Source of the DNA: Serratia sp. AKBS12
Lineage (GTDB): Bacteria; Pseudomonadota; Gammaproteobacteria; Enterobacterales; Enterobacteriaceae
Direction of reading: 5' to 3'
Assembly: GCF_024793895.1 (NCBI RefSeq)
Contig: NZ_JANUSB010000010.1
Span: 124,001 to 188,000 of the forward strand
DNA: 64,000 nucleotides
The notes below the pieces were generated by a model. That model saw nothing but the letters and a program-made list of their open reading frames with translations. It made no database searches and was not told where the DNA came from. Position 1 is the first letter of the stretch, and each line of letters begins with the position of its first letter. This document shows positions 57,746 to 64,000 of this stretch, piece by piece. The position numbers and the translations under genes were made by a program.

Positions 57746-58666
57746 ATGAGTACTCTAGGCCATCAGCCCGATAATTCTTTAGTGTCCAACGCCTTTGGTT
57801 TCCTGCGCTTTCCGCTGAATTTCATGCCTTATGACAGCGATGCAGAGTGGGTTATCACCGGCATTCCTTTCGATATGGCGACCTCGGGCCGTGCCGGCGG
57901 CCGTCATGGCCCGGCGGCGATCCGTCAGGTATCGACCAATCTGGCATGGGAAGGTCACCGCTGGCCGTGGAGTTTTGACCTGCGCGACCGGCTGAACGTC
58001 GTCGATTGTGGTGACATCGTATTCAATTTTGGCGATGCGCAGGACATGAGCGACAAATTGCAGGCGCATGCGGAAAAACTGCTGAAGGCCGGCAAGCGCA
58101 TGCTGTCCTTTGGCGGTGACCATTTCGTGACGTTGCCGCTGCTGCGCGCGCACGCCAAGCATTTCGGCAAAATGGCGCTGGTGCATTTCGATGCGCACAC
58201 CGACACTTACGCCAATGGCAGCCAATATGACCACGGCACCATGTTCTTCCATGCGCCGAACGAAGGTCTGATCGACCCGCACCATTCGGTGCAGATCGGT
58301 ATTCGTACCGAATTCGATCACGACAACGGCTTTACCGTGCTGGATGCGGCGCAGGTGAACGATCGCGGCGTGGACGATCTGCTGACCCAGATCAAACAGA
58401 TCGTCGGCGACATGCCGGTGTATCTGACCTTCGACATCGACTGTCTGGATCCGGCATTTGCTCCGGGCACCGGTACGCCGGTTATTGGCGGCCTGACCTC
58501 CGATCGTGCGCTGAAGCTGGTGCGTGGCATGCAGTCGCTGAACATTGTCGGCATGGACGTGGTAGAAGTGGCACCGGCCTACGACCAGTCTGAAATCACT
58601 GCGCTGGCGGCGGCGACGCTGGGGCTGGAGATGCTGTATCTGCAGGCAGCGAAAAAGCAGCCGTAA
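57746..58666 (+). CDS. speB: Agmatinase
   Basis: Mn-dependent ureohydrolase (306 residues, E. coli length) turning agmatine from SpeA into putrescine and urea. The metal-binding motifs of the arginase fold are present: [12 protein letters not shown] and [16 protein letters not shown]. The ATG at 57746 has GAGGG six bases upstream and gives [20 protein letters not shown] strong terminator-like hairpin lies just upstream. Putrescine made here is the substrate for SpeE. Confidence 0.96.
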   Translation: MSTLGHQPDNSLVSNAFGFLRFPLNFMPYDSDAEWVITGIPFDMATSGRAGGRHGPAAIRQVSTNLAWEGHRWPWSFDLRDRLNVVDCGDIVFNFGDAQDMSDKLQAHAEKLLKAGKRMLSFGGDHFVTLPLLRAHAKHFGKMALVHFDAHTDTYANGSQYDHGTMFFHAPNEGLIDPHHSVQIGIRTEFDHDNGFTVLDAAQVNDRGVDDLLTQIKQIVGDMPVYLTFDIDCLDPAFAPGTGTPVIGGLTSDRALKLVRGMQSLNIVGMDVVEVAPAYDQSEITALAAATLGLEMLYLQAAKKQP

Positions 58667-58690
58667 GCGACCAAAACAGTATCAGCTCAA

Positions 58691-58715
58691 GGCCCTGAGC
58701 CGTCAGGTCAGGGCC
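58691..58715 (+). terminator. Hairpin between speB and rluF
   Basis: GGCCCTGA pairs perfectly with TCAGGGCC around a 9-nt loop but lacks a T-run; it lies 13 bp before the rluF ATG, so it may be a weak stop or part of the rluF leader. Confidence 0.4.
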
Positions 58716-58728
58716 GTACGGAGAAAGC

Positions 58729-59598
58729 ATGCTGGGCAAACCATCTATACGTCTTAACAAATATATCAGCGAAAGCGGCATCTGCTCGCGTCGCGATGCC
58801 GATCGTTATATCGAGCAAGGCAACGTCTTTATCAACGGCAAGCGCGTGGCGCTTGGCGATCGCGTCTTCCCCGGTGACGTGGTCAAGGTTAACGGCCAAC
58901 TGATCGAACCGCGCAATGAAGACAACCTGATCTTTATCGCGTTGAACAAACCGGTGGGGGTAGTCAGCACCACGGAAGATGGCGAGAAAGACAACATTGT
59001 CGATTTCGTCAACCACAGCACCCGCATCTTCCCGATCGGGCGGTTGGATAAGGACTCCCAGGGGCTTATCTTCCTCACCAACCACGGCGATCTGGTGAAC
59101 AAGATCCTGCGTGCCGGCAACGATCACGAAAAGGAATATCTGGTTACCGTCAACAAGCCGGTCACCGATGAGTTCATCCACGGCTTGGGCGCCGGCGTGC
59201 CGATGCTGGGTACCGTGACCAAGAAATGCAAGGTGAAGAAGGTCGCGCCGTTTGTCTTCCGCATCGTGTTGGTACAGGGGCTGAACCGCCAGATCCGCCG
59301 CATGTGCGAACACTTCGGTTATGAAGTGACCAAGCTGGAGCGCACCCGCATCATGAACGTCGGGCTGGCCGGTCTGCCGTTGGGCGAATGGCGTGACCTG
59401 ACCGACGATGAACTGGTTGAGCTGTTCAAGCTAATTGAAGATTCCAGTTCGGAAGCCAAACCGACTAAAAAAGCCAAACCGGCGGTGAAAAAACCTGCCA
59501 GCAGCGGCAACGTGCAGAGAACTGCCGACAAGCCGAGCGGCAGTCCGGCTGCGCGCAAGCGTTTTACCCAGCCGGGCCGTAAGAAAAAGGGCCGTTGA
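58729..59598 (+). CDS. rluF: 23S rRNA pseudouridine(2604) synthase
   Basis: RsuA-family pseudouridine synthase of 289 residues; in E. coli RluF modifies U2604 of 23S rRNA and U35 of tRNA(Tyr). It has an S4 RNA-binding domain ([19 protein letters not shown]) and the catalytic Asp in [13 protein letters not shown], plus the [14 protein letters not shown] motif. The C-terminal basic Lys/Ala/Pro-rich tail ends GRKKKGR as in E. coli. ATG 58729 has CGGAG upstream. It converges on the MFS gene. Confidence 0.94.
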   Translation: MLGKPSIRLNKYISESGICSRRDADRYIEQGNVFINGKRVALGDRVFPGDVVKVNGQLIEPRNEDNLIFIALNKPVGVVSTTEDGEKDNIVDFVNHSTRIFPIGRLDKDSQGLIFLTNHGDLVNKILRAGNDHEKEYLVTVNKPVTDEFIHGLGAGVPMLGTVTKKCKVKKVAPFVFRIVLVQGLNRQIRRMCEHFGYEVTKLERTRIMNVGLAGLPLGEWRDLTDDELVELFKLIEDSSSEAKPTKKAKPAVKKPASSGNVQRTADKPSGSPAARKRFTQPGRKKKGR

Positions 59599-59649
59599 AT
59601 CCCGGTCTACGGTGATAACAGGCGCTCGGCCATCATGGCGGGCGCGCTA

Positions 59650-60903
59650 TCAGGCCCGTGAGGCCGCACGCGTCAGCAGCATGCGGCTGAACAGCACTCC
59701 CCCCGCCAGTAGCGTCAGCAATTGCGACGCGATCAGCACCGTAAACCCCGAAGAAACCTTGCCCTGACTGGCCATCACCATTCCCATGATCATTGGCACA
59801 AATGCCGAGAACAGGTTGCCGATGCCGTTAATCAGACCATAGGCGCTGCCCACCGCCTGCGGTTGGGCATAGTATTGCAGCAGCGTGGGGATTGCCGCGC
59901 CCTGCACGCCCCAGCAGGCGTTGGCCATCAACAGAAAAAACGCGATCCACCCGAGCTGCTGGCTATGCATGACGCCATAGATGCACAGCGCGGTTGCCGC
60001 GCCGCCAAAGGCAAAAATCAACGGCGCCTGATAGGGGCGGATAGCATCGAGCAGCACGCCACCCAGATATTTTGAGGCGATGCTGACGACAAACGGCAGC
60101 GATGCCAGCCATCCCATTTGTCTGATGGAAAATCCTTTCTCATCGGTCAGATAGGCCGGTAGCCAGGAGCTGGAGCCCCACAGATAGCTGAGGGTGGCGA
60201 TCTCGATCAGCATGATCCAGCCGAGCATCGGCGTACGCCAGGCCAGCACGAAGGTCTGCCAGACGCGCGCCAACGCCGCAGGTCTTGCGGCCGCAGGAGC
60301 AGGCTGCCGCCGCAGGGGCGGGCGGATAAACAACCGTACCAGCGTCAGCCCCAGTAACAGATTGAGCGCCGCCAGCAGATAGAACGACATTGCCCAGCCA
60401 AAGTGCGCCATCAGAAAACTCACCAGTGGAAAACCGATCACCAACCCCAGTGATACCCCTAGCGCGCTGACCGCGTTGGGCTTGCCGCGTTCATCGGCGG
60501 CGAAGCGATCGCCGACGTACATGGTTTTCAGCGAAAACAGCGGCCCTTCGCTGGCGCCAAGCAGCGCGCGTACCGCCAGCAACAGCAACAGCGAACCGGC
60601 CAGCGGCGAGGCGGCGGTGAGCAACGCCCATAGCAGAATGCTCAACGTCAATGCACGGCGATAGCCCATCAAGGTTTCCAGAAACGGCGTCAACAACATG
60701 GCGGAAGCCCCGTAGCCGAGCAGAAACGCCGTCATCAACATCCCTTGATGCACACGGCTGCCGTCGAGCTGAAAGTGATGCAGGAAGTCGGGATTGACCA
60801 GCATCACGGCGATATTGACCCGATCGGCGTAGGCGATAACGATCAGCAACAGCAGGGCGACCACCCCGAACCAGCGTTGACGTTGTTGCACCCTGCGTTC
60901 CAT
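59650..60903 (-). CDS. MFS transporter, anion:cation symporter type
   Basis: Twelve-helix major facilitator of 417 residues. The ADRVNIAVMLVNP stretch in helix 1 and the overall pattern point to the anion:cation symporter (ACS) family, which carries organic acids such as phthalate, glucarate or hydroxyphenylacetate. It is divergent from the Rieske oxygenase genes and shares their regulatory region, so it probably imports the compound they oxidise (inference). AGGAG lies seven bases before ATG 60903. Confidence 0.82.
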   Translation of the reverse strand: MERRVQQRQRWFGVVALLLLIVIAYADRVNIAVMLVNPDFLHHFQLDGSRVHQGMLMTAFLLGYGASAMLLTPFLETLMGYRRALTLSILLWALLTAASPLAGSLLLLLAVRALLGASEGPLFSLKTMYVGDRFAADERGKPNAVSALGVSLGLVIGFPLVSFLMAHFGWAMSFYLLAALNLLLGLTLVRLFIRPPLRRQPAPAAARPAALARVWQTFVLAWRTPMLGWIMLIEIATLSYLWGSSSWLPAYLTDEKGFSIRQMGWLASLPFVVSIASKYLGGVLLDAIRPYQAPLIFAFGGAATALCIYGVMHSQQLGWIAFFLLMANACWGVQGAAIPTLLQYYAQPQAVGSAYGLINGIGNLFSAFVPMIMGMVMASQGKVSSGFTVLIASQLLTLLAGGVLFSRMLLTRAASRA

Positions 60904-61260
60904 ACAGGCTCCTGTAGCAAAAAGATCACGACTTCAGACAGCAAAAAACCAGCCTGTCGCCGTCGTAGGGTGAAAACAGGCAGATGCTGGCCGTTAAATG
61001 TGAGTTTATTGTTAAATTGATGGGGGATTACCCCTTGGGATAGCTCTTTTACGCGTAGGTTACGGTGCAAATCAACGCGTTTTTAATCATATTTCTGCCA
61101 TGAAACACAGGCTATTGATAGTTTTTTCATACCGGTGCATTTTTTCGTGATCGCCACCTCATTTGTAACTTTTAAATAACCAACCATTAACTTTTACCGC
61201 GTTGCTCGCTTGACGAAAGTTTCGCCAGACCTATAGTGGCTGTATTAAATAATAAACTGA
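60904..61260. other. Divergent promoter region of the catabolic cluster
   Basis: About 355 bp between the divergent MFS gene and the palindrome at 61261. It is AT-rich, with a CATGAAAC near 61100 resembling one half of the 61261-61276 palindrome. No sure -35/-10 was assigned. Confidence 0.4.
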
Positions 61261-61276
61261 GTTTCATATATGAAAC
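61261..61276 (+). promoter_or_regulatory. Perfect 16-bp palindrome, probable IclR-type operator
   Basis: GTTTCATATATGAAAC is a perfect palindrome 22 bp before the first gene of the Rieske cluster. It probably overlaps the promoter. The cluster encodes its own IclR regulator, the most likely binder. IclR-family operators of the KdgR type also use GTTTC/GAAAC half-sites. Confidence 0.65.
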
Positions 61277-61298
61277 AATCAGATAGAGGAACGAAGCA

Positions 61299-61616
61299 AT
61301 GAGCTGGAAGAACGTGTGCGAAGTATCGCAGGTAAAAGAAGATTTCCCTTACTCGGCGACGGTTGACGGGAAAGAGATCGGCGTTTATCTGATCGACGGC
61401 CAATATTACGCGCTGGAAGATGTCTGCCCACACGCCTATGCCTTGCTCAGTCAGGGGTTTGTTGATGACGGCAAGGTCGAATGTCCGCTGCACGAGGCGC
61501 TATTCGATGTGCGCACCGGCAAGTGCCTGCGCGAACCCGGCGGCCGCGATCTGCACACCTTTCCCACCCGGGTGATCGACGATCGGATCCAGATCACCTT
61601 TATCGAGGAGGAGTAA
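61299..61616 (+). CDS. Rieske [2Fe-2S] ferredoxin
   Basis: A 105-residue Rieske ferredoxin: CPHAYALLSQGFV and CPLHEALFDVRTGK give the two Cys-x-His and Cys-x-x-His ligand pairs. It is too small to be an oxygenase and most likely passes electrons to the Rieske oxygenase encoded two genes downstream. ATG 61299 has AGAGGAACGAAGC upstream. No reductase gene is visible in the window; it may lie after 64000. The following gene starts three bases after the stop. Confidence 0.9.
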   Translation: MSWKNVCEVSQVKEDFPYSATVDGKEIGVYLIDGQYYALEDVCPHAYALLSQGFVDDGKVECPLHEALFDVRTGKCLREPGGRDLHTFPTRVIDDRIQITFIEEE

Positions 61617-61619
61617 CCC

Positions 61620-61928
61620 ATGCAGCACATCACCGATTTCAATCCCTGGCTGCCGGACACCCAACAGGTGATCCCGGCGCGGGAGGGCGGCAACGGCCAG
61701 ATCCATCAGCCGGGCCAGTATCAGAACGTTATCTGGCAAACCCGCGCCCGGGTACCGGACGGTTTTGAAACCGCTCTGGTTGCGGCGCTGGAACAGATCT
61801 TTGATGCGGGTGCGGAACAGCTGGATCAGATTGTCAGCGCGCTCAACCAGCGCCGGTTGTTCGATCGTAACGGTCAGCCCTGGAGTGAAGCAGGGTTCCG
61901 TGAGTTCCTTCAGGTTAATGGTTTCTGA
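61620..61928 (+). CDS. Small protein with recombinase-like helical C-terminus
   Basis: A 102-residue protein inserted between the ferredoxin and the oxygenase. The N-terminal half is polar, without a known domain. The C-terminal part, IVSALNQRRLFDRNGQPW followed by SEAGFREFLQVN, resembles the helix-turn-helix segment of the recombinase domain of large serine recombinases, yet there is no catalytic domain. Similar short proteins are annotated beside Rieske oxygenases (from general knowledge). It may aid assembly or regulation of the oxygenase; this is speculation. It starts 3 bp after the ferredoxin stop. Confidence 0.6.
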   Translation: MQHITDFNPWLPDTQQVIPAREGGNGQIHQPGQYQNVIWQTRARVPDGFETALVAALEQIFDAGAEQLDQIVSALNQRRLFDRNGQPWSEAGFREFLQVNGF

Positions 61929-61947
61929 GCAGCACAGGGAGAAGACA

Positions 61948-62991
61948 ATGACAGCAAACACAACATCCTCCGCGCAGACCGTGCAAGACTATCTTGACCA
62001 GGGGTTACGCGGCATGTGGTATCCGGTGCTGGCGAGCTGGGAAGTGGGTAATAATCCGCTGGGCATCACCCGCCTGGAGCAGCAAATCGTGCTGTGGCGC
62101 GACGGCGAAGGTGCAATCCATGCCCTGGAAGATCGCTGCCCGCACCGTGGCGCACGGCTTTCGATGGGCTGGAATCTCGGCGATCGTATTGCCTGCTGGT
62201 ATCACGGCGTGGAAGTTGGCGGCGACGGTACGGTGAAGGATGTTCCGGCGGTGGATCGCTGTCCGCTGGTCGGGCAAAAATGCCTGCGTTCCTATCCGGC
62301 CAAAGAGGCCTACGGTGCGATATTTCTCTATTTCGGCGTCACCGCCGACCAACAGCCCTGCGAACTGGTGTTCCCGCAGGAACTGGCCGATGACGAGTCG
62401 TACAGCAACTTCCTGTGTACCGCCAGCTGGGACTGCAATTATCAATACGCGCTGGAAAACGTCATGGATCCGATGCACGGCACTTACCTGCATTCGTCCT
62501 CGCATTCGATGGCGGAAGGCGATCGCAAGGCCGATATGGCGTTGGAACCCACCGACAGCGGCTTTATTTTCAAGAAAAACGGCCAGATCGGCGTCAATTT
62601 TGACTGGGTGGAATTTGGCAACAGCGGCGCGTACTGGATGCGTCTGTCGATCCCCTACAAAAAGCGTTTCGGGCCGGGTGGGCATTTCTGGATCATCGGC
62701 ATGGTGGTGCCGGAAGACAAGGATCATTGCCGGGTATTCTTCTGGCGCATCCGCAAGGTACAGGACTGGCAGCGTTCGCTGTGGCGTTTCATGTACCGCA
62801 ACCGGCTGGAGCAGCTGCATTGGGACGTGCTGGAACAGGATCGCATCGTGCTGGAAAACATGGCGCCGAACGCGCGCGGCCGTGAGTATCTGTATCAGCA
62901 CGACGTTGGGCTTTCTCGCCTGCGCCGCATGATGCAAAAAGAAGCGCAAAAGCAGCTGGTGCAACTCAATGAGCTGGAGGCCGCGCAGTGA
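61948..62991 (+). CDS. Rieske non-heme iron oxygenase, alpha subunit
   Basis: A 347-residue ring-hydroxylating or demethylating oxygenase. The Rieske centre is CPHRGARLSMG with CWYHG (about residues 65-90), and the mononuclear iron site is ENVMDPMHGTYLH (about 175-187). ATG 61948 has AGGGAGAAG upstream; the longer frame to 61765 overlaps the previous gene. No beta subunit is present, which fits the alpha3-type (phthalate/vanillate-like) enzymes. The substrate is unknown; an imported aromatic or methylated organic acid is likely. Its stop overlaps the dehydrogenase GTG. Confidence 0.88.
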   Translation: MTANTTSSAQTVQDYLDQGLRGMWYPVLASWEVGNNPLGITRLEQQIVLWRDGEGAIHALEDRCPHRGARLSMGWNLGDRIACWYHGVEVGGDGTVKDVPAVDRCPLVGQKCLRSYPAKEAYGAIFLYFGVTADQQPCELVFPQELADDESYSNFLCTASWDCNYQYALENVMDPMHGTYLHSSSHSMAEGDRKADMALEPTDSGFIFKKNGQIGVNFDWVEFGNSGAYWMRLSIPYKKRFGPGGHFWIIGMVVPEDKDHCRVFFWRIRKVQDWQRSLWRFMYRNRLEQLHWDVLEQDRIVLENMAPNARGREYLYQHDVGLSRLRRMMQKEAQKQLVQLNELEAAQ

Positions 62992-63743
62992 ATGGCCTGC
63001 TGAGCGGTAAACGCATTGTGGTGACCGGTGCCGCGCGCGGGCTGGGGCGCAGTTTTTCCGAGGCCATCGCCAAGGCTGGCGCCAGCGTGGTGATGTGCGA
63101 CATCCTGGCAGATGAGCTGCACGCCGGCGCAGCAAAGCTGCGTGAACAAGGCGCGCAGGTAGAAGTGCAGGCGTTCGATCTGGCCGATCCAGCCTCGATT
63201 GGCGGCGCATTCAACGCCATAGCCAAGGGCGGCGCGCTGGATGGGCTGGTGAACAACGGCGCGCTGGCGACCGGGGTCGGCGGCAAAACCATGATGGAAT
63301 ACGATATCGATCTGTGGGATCGAGTAATGCAAGTCAACGTGCGCGGTACCTGGCTGGTCAGTCAGGCAGCGGTGCCGCTGTTGGCGCAGCGGCCGCATGC
63401 CAAAATCGTCAACGTGGCTTCAGACACCGCCCTGTGGGGCGCACCACGCCTGATGGCCTACGTTGCCAGCAAGGGGGCAATCATTTCCATGACCCGCTCG
63501 ATGGCGCGTGAGCTGGGTGAGCAGGGGATCTGCGTCAACGCCATTGCGCCGGGGTTGACGCGGATTGAAGCCACCGAATATGTGCCAGCCGAACGTCACC
63601 AGCTGTACGAGCAGGGCCGTGCGCTACCTGGCGCACAGCATCCTGACGACGTCACCGGCAGCGTGCTGTACCTGCTGTCACCGCTGGCGGACTTTGTCAC
63701 CGGACAACTGTTGCCGGTCAACGGCGGCTTTGTATTCAACTAA
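62988..63743 (+). CDS. Short-chain dehydrogenase/reductase
   Basis: NAD(P)-dependent SDR of 251 residues with TGAARGLGR (cofactor loop), NNG, catalytic Ser in NVASD, and YVASK, plus the C-terminal LLPVNGGFVFN. It starts at GTG 62988, overlapping the oxygenase stop by 4 bp, so it is translationally coupled. It probably oxidises the hydroxylated product (or cis-diol) made by the oxygenase. Substrate unknown. Confidence 0.88.
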   Translation: MNGLLSGKRIVVTGAARGLGRSFSEAIAKAGASVVMCDILADELHAGAAKLREQGAQVEVQAFDLADPASIGGAFNAIAKGGALDGLVNNGALATGVGGKTMMEYDIDLWDRVMQVNVRGTWLVSQAAVPLLAQRPHAKIVNVASDTALWGAPRLMAYVASKGAIISMTRSMARELGEQGICVNAIAPGLTRIEATEYVPAERHQLYEQGRALPGAQHPDDVTGSVLYLLSPLADFVTGQLLPVNGGFVFN

Positions 63744-63774
63744 TCGCGTCAAGGCGAAAGATAAGGATCCGAGC

Positions 63775-64000
63775 ATGGCAGACGAACAAGCGTGTAAGTA
63801 TCTGATCCCGGGACTGGATCGCGGTTTGCAGCTGTTGCTGGCTTTTGGCGAGCAGCACAAGGAAATGACTTTTGCAGAATTACATCGCCTGGTCGACATG
63901 CCCAAGGCTACCGCCTATCGCGTGGTGCAAACGCTGGAGCATCTGGGCTTCCTCGAGCGTAACCCGCGTACCAACACCTTCGCGTTAGGCATCAAGGTAT
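63775..64000 (+). CDS. IclR-family transcriptional regulator (3' end outside window)
   Basis: The first 75 codons of an IclR-type regulator: the winged helix-turn-helix LIPGLDRGLQLLLAF, TFAELHRLVDMPKATAYRVV and LEHLGFLERNPRTNTFALG is clear. The effector domain lies beyond base 64000. ATG 63775 has AAGGA seven bases upstream. As the only regulator next to the Rieske cluster, it is the best candidate to bind the palindrome at 61261-61276. Confidence 0.88.
   Translation, partial: MADEQACKYLIPGLDRGLQLLLAFGEQHKEMTFAELHRLVDMPKATAYRVVQTLEHLGFLERNPRTNTFALGIKV

Noticed and set aside
61620-61928. Site-specific recombinase marking a mobile element
   Set aside because: Only a helical tail resembling the recombinase domain is present; the catalytic serine domain is absent and the gene sits inside a catabolic operon.

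Overview
The window is a stretch of a gammaproteobacterial chromosome of moderate-to-high GC. Protein sequences and gene order point to Serratia or a close relative in the Yersiniaceae. Most proteins align closely, from memory, with Escherichia coli K-12 counterparts, and an ERIC element of exactly 127 bp is present. No rRNA, tRNA, CRISPR array, complete insertion sequence or prophage was seen.

Region 1 (1-12710) is central carbon metabolism. A truncated aroP faces the pyruvate dehydrogenase operon pdhR-aceE-aceF-lpd, followed by acnB and yacL. The aroP-pdhR gap holds two TyrR-box-like sites, a near-perfect CRP site and PdhR boxes. An ERIC element lies in the lpd leader.

Region 2 (12968-16258) is a decaying acid-sugar operon: a KdgT-family permease, a DUF1537 kinase (dtnK-like) broken by a pentanucleotide repeat, a pdxA2 remnant with a large internal deletion, and an intact DeoR-type regulator.

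Region 3 (16344-46088) largely follows the E. coli minute 3-4 order: speD, speE, yacC, cueO, hpt, can, yadG, yadH, yadE, panD, panC, panB, folK, pcnB, gluQ, dksA, sfsA, thpR, hrpB, mrcB, fhuA, fhuC, fhuD, fhuB. A qseB-qseC pair sits between panB and folK. pcnB keeps the rare ATT start codon. cueO carries a seven-copy MDHG repeat.

Region 4 (46266-59598) jumps to genes found elsewhere in E. coli: metK, speA, speB, plus rluF. About 7.4 kb of AT-richer accessory DNA separates speA from speB. It encodes the most unusual protein of the window, a predicted pepsin-like aspartic protease (two FDTG motifs) fused to a type V autotransporter barrel. A small lipoprotein, an LprI-domain protein and a VirK/YbjX-family protein follow, then non-coding DNA and a strong terminator just before speB.

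Region 5 (59650-64000) is a catabolic cluster. An MFS transporter diverges from a Rieske ferredoxin, a small protein with a recombinase-like helical tail, a Rieske oxygenase, a short-chain dehydrogenase and an IclR regulator cut by the window end. A perfect 16-bp palindrome upstream is the likely operator.
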